In this document: positions 56,029 to 64,000 of the stretch, in pieces | Layout of the letters: every line of letters begins with the position of its first letter | Numbering within the stretch: the first letter of the stretch is position 1 | Source: Bog-756 sp963812525 | GTDB lineage: Bacteria; Actinomycetota; Acidimicrobiia; Acidimicrobiales; RAAP-2 | Assembly (NCBI GenBank): GCA_963812525.1 | Contig: CAWEVL010000009.1 | Span: forward strand, 248,001-312,000 | Direction of reading: 5' to 3' | DNA: 64,000 bases | Translations under genes and position numbers: made by a program | Notes under the pieces: generated by a model | What the model was told of the DNA's origin: nothing | The model's database searches: none | What the model saw: the letters and a program-made list of their open reading frames with translations, nothing else

Positions 56029-57201
56029 GTGCCGGCCCTCGACTTTCCCGACCGCTTCCTCTGGGGGACGGCCACCGCCGCCCACCAGATCGAAGGTGGC
56101 AACGTCAACAACGACTGGTGGGAGTTCGAGCACGACCCCACCTCCGGGTGCGTCGAGGTCAGCGGGGATGCCTGCGACTCGTTCAACCGGTACCCCGAGG
56201 ACATCGCCCTGGTGGCCGATCTGGGTCTCGGCGCCTACCGCTTCTCCCTCGAGTGGAGCCGGATCGAGCCGGCCGAGGGCGAGTTCTCGCTGGTGGCCCT
56301 GGACCACTACCGACGGATGGCGGCCACCTGTCACGAGCACGGCGTCACCCCCGTGGTCACCTTCCACCACTTCACCCACCCCCGCTGGCTGTCGGACGCC
56401 GGGGCGTGGGAGGCCCTGCACGCCCCGGATCGGTTCGCCCGGTACTGCGAACGGGTCACCGCCCACCTGGGGGACCTCATCGGGATGGCCTGCACCCTGA
56501 ACGAGCCCAACGTGGTGGCCACCATGGGGTGGCGCTTCGGGATCTTCCCGCCCCGGGTGCGGGACCGGGTCCGCCGGGGCGTGGTCAACCAGGCCCTGGT
56601 TGCCGCCCATCGCAAAGGGGTGGAGGCCATCCGGTCCGGTCCGGGCGACATCCCGGTGGGACTGACCCTGTCGATGGTCGACTTCCAGGTCGAGCCGGGG
56701 GGCGAGGAGTGGCTGGAGCGTCTCCGTCGACCGTCCGAGGACGTGTTCTTGGAGGCCACCGGCGGGGACGACTTCGTCGGAGTCCAGACCTACACCCGCC
56801 AGCGGGTCGGACCCGAGGGCTCCCTGGCCGCCGGAACCGACGTCCCCACCACCCAGATGGGCTACGAATTCTGGCCGGAGGCCCTCGAGGGCACCGTCCG
56901 CCGGGCGTGGGAGGTGACCGGGGGAGTGCCGGTCTACGTCACCGAGAACGGGATCGGCACCGCTGACGACCCCTCCCGGATCGAGTACGTGACCCGGGCC
57001 CTCACCGGGCTCCGGCGCTGCCTGGACGACGGGATCGACGTGCGCGGCTACTTCTACTGGAGTCTGCTCGACAATTTCGAGTGGGTGCTGGGCTACGGTC
57101 CCACGTTCGGCCTGGTGGCCGTGGACCGGACCACGTTCGAACGCCGGCCCAAGCCCAGTGCGGCCTGGCTGGGGGGGATCGCCCGGGCCAACGCACTGTG
57201 A
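56029..57201 (+). CDS. Glycoside hydrolase family 1 beta-glucosidase/galactosidase
   Basis: 390 residues, shorter than the usual ~450, mainly through reduced loops. Start GTG 56029 (PALDFPDRFLWGTATAAHQIEGG is the family N-terminus). The acid/base Glu is in CTLNEPNVVA and the nucleophile Glu in YVTENGIG; YFYWSLLDNFEWVLGYGPTFGLVAVD closes the barrel. No signal peptide, so it should act on imported disaccharides or glucosides in the cytosol. The gene is uninterrupted and stands alone on its strand ahead of the GtrA gene, with no adjacent sugar transporter. Confidence 0.93.
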   Translation: MPALDFPDRFLWGTATAAHQIEGGNVNNDWWEFEHDPTSGCVEVSGDACDSFNRYPEDIALVADLGLGAYRFSLEWSRIEPAEGEFSLVALDHYRRMAATCHEHGVTPVVTFHHFTHPRWLSDAGAWEALHAPDRFARYCERVTAHLGDLIGMACTLNEPNVVATMGWRFGIFPPRVRDRVRRGVVNQALVAAHRKGVEAIRSGPGDIPVGLTLSMVDFQVEPGGEEWLERLRRPSEDVFLEATGGDDFVGVQTYTRQRVGPEGSLAAGTDVPTTQMGYEFWPEALEGTVRRAWEVTGGVPVYVTENGIGTADDPSRIEYVTRALTGLRRCLDDGIDVRGYFYWSLLDNFEWVLGYGPTFGLVAVDRTTFERRPKPSAAWLGGIARANAL

Positions 57202-57264
57202 CAGCGGTGTCGCAGAGAGTGCCCGCTTGAATTGTGCGGATCGGCGACGGCTAGGGTTTGCCCG

Positions 57265-57774
57265 ATGACCAGTCTCGTGGTGCGCGCCGAGCACGTCTGG
57301 CAACGTCGGCACACGCCAGAGGGCAGACAGCTCATCCGCTACACCATGGTCTCGGTCGTCTCGACGGCGGTGTCGTTCGGAGTCCTGGCCCTGGTGTTCG
57401 GTGTCCTCCACCTCTGGGGCGAGATCGCGAGCACGGTCTTCGCCAACGTGGTGGCCACCGTGCCCTCGTACTTCCTCAACCGCATGTGGGTGTGGGGGAA
57501 GGGGGGACGGTCCCACCTGATGAAGGAGATCGTGCCGTTCTGGGTGATGTCGGCCATCGGCATCGTGGTGTCCATCGGGGGCGCCGCCGTGGCCCGTCAC
57601 ATCGGCAAGGTCCATCACCTGACCCACCTGCAGCAGACCGTCGTGGTGCTGTTGGCCAACCTGCTCTCGTTCGGGCTCTTCTGGGTGCTCAAGTACATGC
57701 TGTACAACCGGCTGTTCCACGTGCACCCGGTCGAGGAACTCGACGAGCTGGTCGAGAGCGGTCTCGGTAGCTGA
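57265..57774 (+). CDS. GtrA-family membrane protein
   Basis: 169 residues, ATG 57265. Four hydrophobic helices: VSVVSTAVSFGVLALVFGVL, ASTVFANVVATVPSYFLN, IVPFWVMSAIGIVVSIGGA and VVLLANLLSFGLFWVLKYML. The conserved VPSYFLNRMWVWG and FWVLKYMLYN identify the GtrA family, thought to flip polyprenyl-phosphate sugars. Unlike the GtrA domain at 8.8-9.1 kb it has no GT2 partner in the chain or next door. Confidence 0.88.
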   Translation: MTSLVVRAEHVWQRRHTPEGRQLIRYTMVSVVSTAVSFGVLALVFGVLHLWGEIASTVFANVVATVPSYFLNRMWVWGKGGRSHLMKEIVPFWVMSAIGIVVSIGGAAVARHIGKVHHLTHLQQTVVVLLANLLSFGLFWVLKYMLYNRLFHVHPVEELDELVESGLGS

Positions 57775-57802
57775 CGCCGAGCCGGTCGTCCGGGCCCCGT
57801 CG

Positions 57803-58291
57803 TCAGTCGCGGAAGTTGTTGAACTGCAGCGGGATACCGAAGTCCTCGGCCTTGAGGGCGGCGATGGCCGCTTGGAGGTCGTCCCGCTTCTTCCCGTTCA
57901 CCCGCAGCTGATCCCCCTGGGTCTGCGAACCGACGCCCTTCAGGCCCAGGTCCTTGACGAACTTGTTGATCGTCTTGGCATGGTCGGAGGAGATGCCGGC
58001 CCGGATGCCCAGCCGTTGGCGGGCCGACCCCCGGGACGCCTCTTCGATCTTGCCCACCTCGAAGGACTTGAGGGAGACCTCCCGCTTGACCATTTTCTCC
58101 TGGAGGACCTGGTAGAGCGCTCGCAGACGGTCCTCGGTCGAGGAGGTGAGCACCAGTTCGGTGTCGGACAGCTCGATCGAGGAGTCGGTGCCCTTGAAGT
58201 CGAACCGGGTGGCGGCCTCGCGGTTGGCCTGGTCGACGGCATTGCGAACTTCCTGCATGTCGACTTCAGAGACGACGTCGAAGGTGGGCAT
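57803..58291 (-). CDS. yajQ: YajQ family cyclic-di-GMP/nucleotide-binding protein
   Basis: 162 residues, full length. DUF520 fold with the typical start MPTFDVVSEVDMQEVRNAVD, EVSLKSFEVGKIEEASRG, RQRLGIRAGISSDHAKTIN and the end QFNNFRD. Some members bind cyclic di-GMP and act as effectors; others bind tRNA or GTP. The EAL phosphodiesterase at 4.8 kb shows that the cell uses cyclic di-GMP, but no link is demonstrated here. tRNA-Tyr starts 44 bases away in the opposite direction. Confidence 0.95.
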   Translation of the reverse strand: MPTFDVVSEVDMQEVRNAVDQANREAATRFDFKGTDSSIELSDTELVLTSSTEDRLRALYQVLQEKMVKREVSLKSFEVGKIEEASRGSARQRLGIRAGISSDHAKTINKFVKDLGLKGVGSQTQGDQLRVNGKKRDDLQAAIAALKAEDFGIPLQFNNFRD

Positions 58292-58335
58292 GCCGAAACA
58301 GTACCTCCGCCCCAGGCGATATCCTTCCGCCCTGC

Positions 58336-58416
<81 letters not shown>

Positions 58417-58937
58417 CCGCAGGAGCGCCGGGGGTGGCGAGGACGAACGGTCCGAACGACCCCCGGCGCCTCCGCCGCCCCTGCCGGTGCAGCACGGGGG
58501 CGGCCCGGAGCCCGGCCGGAGTGTCCCGCCGTCTGGATCGTCTCCGCCGGTGCTCCGCGCCCACCGGCCCCACCCCACCCGGCCCATGCCACCCCGTCCC
58601 CCAGCCGTGCCCCGTCCGGGGAGGGTGCCCGTCCTAGAGTGTCTCCGAGGGCGGTGGACGGGGTCGCCGCCGGACTTGATCCACCCGGCCCGTTCGTTAC
58701 AATGAAGTTACGGAATGACTGCGACGGAGGCGCACTCCTTGCCTGGGTGGACTTCACAGGCACGGGAGGGTGCGGCCGCCAGCCAGCCCAGGATCGCCAG
58801 CAACGACCCTACGAGCAACCCTGCCCCCCAAGTAGCCCAGTCGGACCAGGAACAGTCGAGGAACTAGGGACTAGGTCCTCTTCGCCAGATGGAACTGCCG
58901 GCGCGGCGGTTCGACCGAGGAGAAGCCCCCCAACCTG
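58417..58937. other. Intergenic region upstream of mptB
   Basis: About 520 bases. The first half is G+C-rich with no gene. A promoter is visible at 58676-58703, giving an mRNA leader of about 230 nt. That leader contains a 50-codon frame (ATG 58715 to TAG 58867) starting MTATEAHSLPGW, without a clear ribosome-binding site or known homologue. Confidence 0.5.
58676..58703 (+). promoter_or_regulatory. Sigma-70-type promoter for mptB
   Basis: TTGATC at 58676-58681 and TACAAT at 58698-58703 with a 16-base spacer, inside a local A+T-rich patch. It is the best -35/-10 pair seen in the window and points to mptB. Confidence 0.5.
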
Positions 58938-60642
58938 ATGTCATCCGAGATCACGGCCGCAGAGGTGCTCGACCTCGAGCACCCTGAGGCGCCGGACCCC
59001 TCCACCGGCGGATTGCGGTCACTGGCTGGCGAAGTCGGCGCCGCCGGCCTCCAGGCGGTCGACGGGGTGAGCGCGTGGCTGCGGAACCGCTGGGAGGGCA
59101 CCGGCGCCGACGGTGACGACGGCGTCGGGCCCGATCCGGGCGCCCAGCCAAGGGGGCTGGTCCTCCGTCCGGCGCTGCTGGGGTTCGCCGCCATGCTGGC
59201 CATCGCCATCGGGGCGTCGCTGCCCAGCTCACCGTTCAAACTCGAGATGCCCGGCGTCTGGTTCTTCGGTGTGCCCAGCACCAACGGGGCCAGCACCTGG
59301 GCCGTCTACTTCTCGCTGGCCGCGGTCTACGGTGGCCTGCTCCTGCTCATGCGGGTGTGGTGGGGCATGATGCGCCTGTACGCCCGCTGTCCGGGGGTCC
59401 CGGTCAAGAAGATGATGTGGGTGTTCGCCCTGTGGGCCACGCCCATGCTGGTGATCGCCCCCCTGTTCAGCCGGGACGCCTACTCGTACGCCGCCCAGGG
59501 CGAGATGGTCAGCCACCACATGAACCCGTACCTGTACGGGCCCTTCGAGCTGGGCAACAACTCCTACACCGCCCCGGTCGACCCCCTGTGGGGCAACGCC
59601 CCGGCCCCCTACGGTCCGCTGTTCCTCCAGCTCGACGGCTTCTTCACCCGGCTCACCTTCCACAACGAGCTGGCCACCATCATCCTGTTGCGCCTGCTGT
59701 CGGTGGCGGGCGTCCTCCTGATCGCCTGGTGCGTGCCCAAGCTGGCCCGCCACTACCACCGCGACGGCGCCGAGCTGTTCACCCTGATGGTGCTCAATCC
59801 GGTGACCATCCTCCACCTGATCGGCGGTGCCCACAACGACGCGCTCGATGCTCGGGCTGCTGCTGGCCGGCCTGGTGGCGGCCAAGGAGCGGCGCCCCAT
59901 CGTCGGGATCCTCTTGTGCGCCCTGGCCACCTCCATCAAGGCGCCGGCGGCCATCGGCATCCTCTATGTGGGGTGGAGCTGGCTGGGGCCGCAGGCCTCG
60001 ACCCGGGACCGCCTGCGACCGGTGGTCACCGCCGGCCTCATCGGAGCCGGCGTCCTCGGCTTCTTCTCGTACGTCAGTGGCCTGGGCTGGGGCTGGCTGT
60101 CCATCCTGGGTACCCCGGGAGCGGTCCGCTCATGGACGGCGCCGACCACGTCGCTGGCCCTGCTGGTCACCGGCGTGACCCACCTCGCCCACGTCGGGGT
60201 CGGGCTCGGCGGGGTGCTCACCGTGACCCGCTTCCTCGGGCTGGTGGCGGCCGGCATCGTCGGGATCTGGCTCCTGTTGAACAGCGACCGGATCGGCACC
60301 CTCAAGGCCCTGGGGGTGACCCTGCTGGTCTTCGTCATCCTCGGACCGGTGGTGCAGCCCTGGTACCTGTCCTGGGGCCTGATCCTCCTGGCCCCGGTGG
60401 CCCTGGGCCGTCTGCGGTCGCTGATCATCGGCCTGTCCATGGTCACCGCCTTCATCGAGCTGCCGGGCGGGACCCAGCTGCTCAACAGCCTCATCCACGG
60501 CGATCCGCTGCTGATCGTCCTTACGCTGCTGTGGATCCTGGTGGTGCTCACCGTGCCCCTGGCCACCTGGGAGCGGCCCGCCAGCCCTGCGGCCGAGGCC
60601 CCGGCCGAGTTGGCCGGCCTGGCCTCCGCGCCGGCGGCCTGA
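58938..60642 (+). CDS. mptB: Polyprenol-phosphate-mannose-dependent alpha-1,6-mannosyltransferase, MptB type (one frameshift)
   Basis: About 568 residues. A GT-C membrane enzyme that in mycobacteria and corynebacteria builds the alpha-1,6-mannan core of lipomannan. After a ~75-residue acidic cytoplasmic head, about 12 hydrophobic helices are visible. The first large loop has FSRDAYSYAAQGEMVSHHMN, the family's catalytic-Asp block, and NPYLYGP. NPVTILHLIGGAHNDA precedes a frameshift near 59845, then LATSIKAPAAIG and PWYLSWGLILLAPV. The cell therefore probably carries a mannan-type surface glycan, which fits the GH99-like lipoprotein and the GT2 enzyme at 8-16 kb. Confidence 0.86.
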
Positions 60643-60710
60643 CCCCGGTCCGGCCCTGCCACAGACCCCCGCCCGGTCCGGGCGGGACGGCAGGATCGGT
60701 GGGAGGTGGC

Positions 60711-61199
60711 TCACAGCAGACGTTGGAGCACCGACACGTCCAGCCAGCGGTTGAACTTGCGGCCGACCTCCTGCTCGACCCCCACCATCTGGAAGCCGCA
60801 GGCCAGGTGGAGGGCGATGGAGGCCTGGTTCCCCCCGCCGATGCGGGCGATCATGGTGTGGAACCCGTGCTGGTCGGCCAGGACCACCAGCTCGTCCAAC
60901 AGGGCCCGGCCCACCCCGGCGCCCCGACTGGCGGCGTCGACGTAGACCGAGTTCTCCACGGTGGTGGCGTAGGCCGGGCGGTCGCGGAAGGCCGAGAGGG
61001 AGCCGAAGCCGAGCACCTGCTCCTCGTCGTCGACGGCCACGATGGCGGGGTGGGGGCCGCGGTGCTCGGCCATCCAGGCCTGCTGCTCCTCGGGGGTCCG
61101 GGGCCGGAGATCGAAGGTGGCCGTGGACCCGAGCACCTCGACGTTGTAGATCGCCCGGATCGGTTCGGCGTCCGAGGGTCTGACCAGGCGGATGTGCAT
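60711..61199 (-). CDS. GNAT-family N-acetyltransferase, phosphinothricin-acetyltransferase-like
   Basis: 162 residues. It starts MHIRLVRPSDAEPIRAIYN; the motif A acetyl-CoA site is VYVDAASRGAGVGRALLDEL. IARIGGGNQASIALHLACGF and VGRKFNRWLDVSVLQRLL match the PAT/bar-like branch (family ending W-x-D-V-x-x-x-Q/L). Members acetylate amino-acid analogues such as methionine sulfoximine. A detoxification role is likely; the natural substrate is not known. Confidence 0.88.
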   Translation of the reverse strand: MHIRLVRPSDAEPIRAIYNVEVLGSTATFDLRPRTPEEQQAWMAEHRGPHPAIVAVDDEEQVLGFGSLSAFRDRPAYATTVENSVYVDAASRGAGVGRALLDELVVLADQHGFHTMIARIGGGNQASIALHLACGFQMVGVEQEVGRKFNRWLDVSVLQRLL

Positions 61200-61286
61200 C
61201 CGATGATGGTAGCCAGGCCCCTTGCTCTTCTCGGGGGGCCCAGCTGTGGCTATGCTTATCCCTCTGCTGCTCGGTCGAGCTGCAAC

Positions 61287-61358
61287 GCCCCTGTAGCTCA
61301 GTGGTAGAGCACCGCCATGGTAAGGCGGGGGTCGTGGGTTCAATCCCCACCGGGGGCT
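61287..61358 (+). tRNA. tRNA-Thr (anticodon GGT)
   Basis: The acceptor is GCCCCTG/CGGGGGC with discriminator T, the anticodon stem CCGCC/GGCGG, and the loop ATGGTAA gives GGT. The T-arm carries GGTTCAATCC. CCA is not encoded. Confidence 0.94.
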
Positions 61359-61365
61359 CGCCCAT

Positions 61366-61442
61366 GGCGGCGTAGCTCAGTTGGTCAGAGCGCACGGCTC
61401 ATAATCGTGAGGTCGCCGGTTCGAGCCCGGCCGCCGCTACCA
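61366..61442 (+). tRNA. tRNA-Met (anticodon CAT)
   Basis: The acceptor is GGCGGCG/CGCCGCT with a G-T first pair. The anticodon stem is CACGG/TCGTG, the loop CTCATAA gives CAT, the T-arm is GCCGG-TTCGAGC-CCGGC, and CCA is encoded (61440-61442). The initiator's three G-C anticodon-stem pairs are absent, so this is an elongator-type Met tRNA (or Ile-CAT if modified). It lies 7 bases after tRNA-Thr and is probably co-transcribed. Confidence 0.93.
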
Positions 61443-61558
61443 GTCACAGCACCGCAGGAGGCAGCAGGACGTCGCCCTCAGCGACGGGCAGTACCTAGGC
61501 AACAGTCGTCACTGAAGCTCCCGGCCGGTCCGGCCGTGGGGGCACAAGGGAGTCACCC

Positions 61559-61723
61559 GTGGCAAAGAACGAGAAGCGCATCCAGGTCACCTTGGCCTGT
61601 GAGGTGTGCAAACGACGGAACTACATCACCACCAAGAACAAGATCAACGACCGCGAGCGGATCGAGATGAAGAAGTTCTGCCGGTGGGACCGCCAGCAGA
61701 CCCTGCACAAGGAGACCCGGTAG
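61559..61723 (+). CDS. rpmG: 50S ribosomal protein L33
   Basis: 54 residues from GTG 61559 (AKNEKRIQVTLACEVCKRRN). Conserved NYITTKN and EMKKFC identify L33. The first zinc knuckle CEVC is intact; the second has only one Cys (KKFCRWDRQQ) where zinc-binding forms have C-x-x-C. It may thus bind zinc weakly, or with an Asp ligand. It follows tRNA-Met in the run of translation genes that leads into secE-nusG-rplK-rplA. Confidence 0.92.
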   Translation: MAKNEKRIQVTLACEVCKRRNYITTKNKINDRERIEMKKFCRWDRQQTLHKETR

Positions 61724-61815
61724 CGGGTCGACCTGGACCATCAGGGACCCCCGGAGCGGGTCGACCCGGACCACCAGGGAGCCCGGAGAGGGTCGACCCG
61801 GACGACCAGGGACCC
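61723..61815 (+). repeat. Three imperfect 32-33-bp tandem repeats after rpmG
   Basis: Copies begin near 61723, 61756 and 61788. Each carries GGGTCGACC(C/T)GGAC followed by CA(T/C)CAGGGA or a close variant. The palindrome GGGTCGACCC is exact in copies two and three. It lies between the rpmG stop and tRNA-Trp and could form hairpins in RNA. Confidence 0.75.
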
Positions 61816-61919
61816 GGCTGGGTTCTCCCGGCTTCGCCTGGGAATTCGGCTGGGCCCGGTGATAACCTAGGCAACCGCCCCTGTGATCGGCTCGTCCGTT
61901 CGCGGCATGGCGGTCGCAG

Positions 61920-61992
61920 AGGGCAGTAGCTCAACTGGTAGAGCACCGGTCTCCAAAACCGAAGGTTGGGGGTTCAAGTCCCTCCTGCCCTG
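61920..61992 (+). tRNA. tRNA-Trp (anticodon CCA)
   Basis: The acceptor is AGGGCAG/CTGCCCT with discriminator G, the anticodon loop CTCCAAA gives CCA. T-arm GGGGG-TTCAAGT-CCCTC. It sits immediately before secE, the conserved trpT-secE-nusG order. Confidence 0.95.
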
Positions 61993-62028
61993 CTCACCAC
62001 CCGTGGAAGCGGTCGAAGGACAAAGCGC

Positions 62029-62322
62029 GTGAACCGAGAACAGAAGCGAGCCATGCAGCGCCAGGGGCAGGACCCTGATGGGGAGGCCGCGCCAAAACGG
62101 ACCGCCCCGGCGCCTCGGCGTGCGCCCAAGCGGGAACCCTTCCGTCCGGGACAGTTCTTCCGCGAGGTACGCTCTGAGCTTCGACAGGTGGCCTGGCCCA
62201 ACCGGTCCGAGGTGATCAACTACACCACGGTGACCCTGGTCACCCTCCTGTCGTTGATGGTCCTGATCTTCATTCTCAACTACGCCTTTGCCAAAGGCGT
62301 CCTCTGGCTGTTCAAGACGTGA
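62029..62322 (+). CDS. secE: Preprotein translocase subunit SecE
   Basis: 97 residues. GTG 62029 is preceded by GAAGGA at 8-base spacing. A basic, Pro-rich head of ~40 residues leads to the amphipathic helix FFREVRSELRQVAWPNRSEV, the SecE signature, and one transmembrane helix (VTLVTLLSLMVLIFILNYAF). The single-helix form is usual outside enterobacteria. It clamps SecY in the translocon. Its stop overlaps the nusG start. Confidence 0.96.
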   Translation: MNREQKRAMQRQGQDPDGEAAPKRTAPAPRRAPKREPFRPGQFFREVRSELRQVAWPNRSEVINYTTVTLVTLLSLMVLIFILNYAFAKGVLWLFKT

Positions 62323-63110
62323 TCGGTGTGACTGTGACCCAAGACGGAACCAACGCCCCCATCGGCGACGACGAACCACTCGACACCGTCGGGGAGACCG
62401 GCGTGTCCGGGGCCGACCCGTCGTCGGTCGCGGAGGCGGCGGAGGACGTCGCCGAGACGGTTGAGGCCCCCGAGGCCGACCTCGAAGCCGAGGCCGATCT
62501 CGACGCCGACGCCGACGCCGAGTACGACGAGGACGAGGACGAGCCCTTCGTCGTCAGCCCCTACGACCAACCGGGTCGCTGGTTCGTGGTCCACACCTAT
62601 GCCGGGTACGAGAACAAGGTCAAGTCCAACCTGCACAGCCGGGCCGTCTCCATGAACATGGAGGACCGGATCTACGAGGTGGTCATCCCCATGGAGGATG
62701 TCATCGAGTTCAAGAACGGCAAGAAGGTCGTCGTGCAGAAGAAGGTCTTCCCGGGCTACCTCCTGTGCCGGTGCGAGTTGGACGACGACAGCTGGTCGGT
62801 GATCCGGAACACGCCGGGCGTGACCGGGTTCGTGGGGCCGGGCACCAAGCCCACTCCCTTGTCGCGCCGCGAGGTGGAGGGCATCCTCCAGGTCAAGGTG
62901 GAGGGCGTCGAGGCTCCGTCCAAGCGCAGCCGGCCCCGCCTCGAGCATGAGGTGGGTGAGACGGTCCGGGTCAAGGAAGGCCCGTTTGCCGACTTCTCGG
63001 GCCAGATCGCCGAGATCAACGAGGACCAGCTCAAGCTCAAGGTGCTGGTCAACATTTTCGGTCGAGAGACCCCTGTGGAGCTCGAGTTCAGCCAGGTCGC
63101 GAAGCTGTAG
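62319..63110 (+). CDS. nusG: Transcription termination/antitermination protein NusG
   Basis: 263 residues, longer than the ~180 of E. coli because of an acidic N-terminal extension of ~80 residues (DLEAEADLDADADAEYDEDE), common in actinobacteria. The NGN domain follows (GRWFVVHTYAGYENKVKSNL, KVFPGYLLCRCELDD, VTGFVGPGTKPTPL), then the KOW domain (VRVKEGPFADFSGQIAEIN). GTG 62319 overlaps the secE stop (GTGA). Confidence 0.97.
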   Translation: MIGVTVTQDGTNAPIGDDEPLDTVGETGVSGADPSSVAEAAEDVAETVEAPEADLEAEADLDADADAEYDEDEDEPFVVSPYDQPGRWFVVHTYAGYENKVKSNLHSRAVSMNMEDRIYEVVIPMEDVIEFKNGKKVVVQKKVFPGYLLCRCELDDDSWSVIRNTPGVTGFVGPGTKPTPLSRREVEGILQVKVEGVEAPSKRSRPRLEHEVGETVRVKEGPFADFSGQIAEINEDQLKLKVLVNIFGRETPVELEFSQVAKL

Positions 63111-63143
63111 GCCGGCGGACCCAGGTAAGGAGACGTAACCAAA

Positions 63144-63575
63144 ATGCCACCGAAGAAGCGCGTCCTCGCGGTCGTGAAGATCCAGCTCCCGGCCGGGGGC
63201 GCTACGCCCGCGCCCCCCGTGGGCACCGCCCTCGGGCCGCACGGGGTTCAGACGATGGACTTCTGCAAGCAGTACAACGCGGCCACCGAGAACCAGCGGG
63301 GATCCATCGTCCCGGTGGAGATCTCCATCTACGAGGACCGGACGTTCTCGTTCATCCTCAAGACGCCACCCACGCCGGCCTTGCTCCGCCAGGCTGCCGG
63401 CCTGGAGAAGGCGGCGTCCACCGCCGGCCGTGAGCAGGTCGGCACGGTGACCAGCGCCCAGGTGGCCGAGATCGCCGCCATCAAGCTCCCGGACCTGAAC
63501 ACCGCCGACCTCGAGGCCGCCAAGCGCCAGGTCGAGGGCACCGCACGGTCCATGGGAATCGCCGTCGCCGGCTGA
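63144..63575 (+). CDS. rplK: 50S ribosomal protein L11
   Basis: 143 residues. KIQLPAGGATPAPPVGTALG is the N-terminal domain that binds thiopeptides and GTPase factors; SFILKTPPTPALLRQAAG and the C-terminal rRNA-binding VAEIAAIKLPDLN follow, ending ARSMGIAV. AAGGAGACG lies upstream of ATG 63144. Same operon as nusG and rplA. Confidence 0.98.
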   Translation: MPPKKRVLAVVKIQLPAGGATPAPPVGTALGPHGVQTMDFCKQYNAATENQRGSIVPVEISIYEDRTFSFILKTPPTPALLRQAAGLEKAASTAGREQVGTVTSAQVAEIAAIKLPDLNTADLEAAKRQVEGTARSMGIAVAG

Positions 63576-63614
63576 GGCCGCCGACCGAGCACATCGAGAA
63601 AACGGAGAGTCATC

Positions 63615-64000
63615 ATGTCCAGGGGAAAGAAGTACACGGCGAGCGTGGCCCAGTTCGACCGCCAGCACCTCTACACGCCGTCCGAGGCGGTCGACCTGGT
63701 CAAGTCGTCGGCCAAGGCCTCGTTCGACGAGACGGTGGAGCTGGCCGTCCGTCTGGGAGTGGACCCCCGCAAGGCCGATCAGATCGTGCGTGGGACCCTC
63801 TCGTTGCCGGCCGGCACCGGCCGCACCGCCCGGGTGGCTGTGTTCGCCGCCGGTGAGAAGGCGGCCGAGGCCAGGGCGGCCGGCGCCGACGTGGTGGGCG
63901 CCGACGACCTCGTGGCCCGGGTGGCCAACGACGGGTTCCTCGAATTCGACGTGGCCATCGCCACCCCCGACCTGATGGGTCAGGTAGGAACGCTGGGTCG
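63615..64000 (+). CDS. rplA: 50S ribosomal protein L1, 3' end beyond the window
   Basis: First ~128 residues of L1. ATG 63615 after CGGAGAG. Recognisable by SRGKKYTASVAQFDRQHLYT, the rRNA-binding SFDETVELAVRLGVDPRKAD, GTGRTARVAVFAAGEKAAEA and DVAIATPDLM. In many bacteria L1 represses its own operon by binding the rplK leader; no such leader structure was identified here. Confidence 0.97.
   Translation, partial: MSRGKKYTASVAQFDRQHLYTPSEAVDLVKSSAKASFDETVELAVRLGVDPRKADQIVRGTLSLPAGTGRTARVAVFAAGEKAAEARAAGADVVGADDLVARVANDGFLEFDVAIATPDLMGQVGTLG

Noticed and set aside
58715..58867. 50-codon frame in the mptB leader
   Set aside because: No ribosome-binding site, no recognisable leader-peptide codon runs, and no paired attenuator hairpins.

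Overview
The window is high-G+C DNA from an actinobacterium, most probably an uncultured member of the Acidimicrobiia. Three things point there: the GYWLVASDGG-type surface repeats at 25.2-26.0 kb, the MptB-type mannosyltransferase, and the combination of an ethylmalonyl-CoA pathway cluster with actinobacterial families (DUF3097, DUF2510, an epsilon-like carboxylase subunit). Lineage is inferred from family content, not from a marker-gene tree. I see no phage, IS element or CRISPR array.

Layout. 0-1.1 kb: 3' end of a large secreted surface protein. 1.2-7.5 kb: tRNA-Lys, lysS, a DUF2510 coiled-coil protein, a lone EAL phosphodiesterase, tRNA-Ser, a HAD-IB hydrolase and a small zinc-ribbon protein. 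7.5-23.7 kb: a long tightly packed co-directional cluster for the cell surface: GT2-GtrA-HprK-like protein, PMT-type glycosyltransferase, phospholipase C-like phosphoesterase, an anchored secreted protein, a GH99-like lipoprotein, and two purple-acid-phosphatase-like proteins. 24.2-26 kb: a glycine-rich secreted repeat protein. 26-30.3 kb: tadA, tRNA-Ser, SRP RNA, dnaX, recR, sixA. 30.3-40.6 kb: ethylmalonyl-CoA / propionyl-CoA genes (thiolase, ccr, epimerase, pccB, epsilon-like subunit, ethylmalonyl-CoA mutase, 3-hydroxybutyryl-CoA dehydrogenase), with a GIY-YIG protein and DUF3097 interspersed. 40.7-50.5 kb: HSL-type esterase, S51 peptidase-like protein, two cyclophilins, lysC, asd, phoU, NDH-2, rmuC. 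50.9-57.8 kb: a UDP-sulfoquinovose synthase (sqdB), a secreted hypothetical, gltA, tesB, a GH1 glycosidase, a GtrA protein. 57.8-64 kb: yajQ, four tRNAs, mptB, a GNAT acetyltransferase, rpmG, and the secE-nusG-rplK-rplA block, cut by the right edge.

The main biological hypothesis is phosphate-responsive surface and lipid remodelling. Arrays of 11-bp direct repeats resembling actinobacterial PHO boxes (GTTCACC units) lie before sqdB, between the second phosphatase and the glycine-rich protein, and, in degenerate form, before the surface/phosphatase cluster. phoU is also present. Sulfolipid synthesis plus secreted phosphatases is the expected shape of a phosphate-starvation response. The binding sites are visible; the regulation is inferred.

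Caution on quality: about thirty frameshifts break otherwise intact genes, including essential ones (lysS, lysC, asd, gltA, tadA). They should be read as sequence or assembly errors, not pseudogenes. Coordinates given for such genes span the restored gene.
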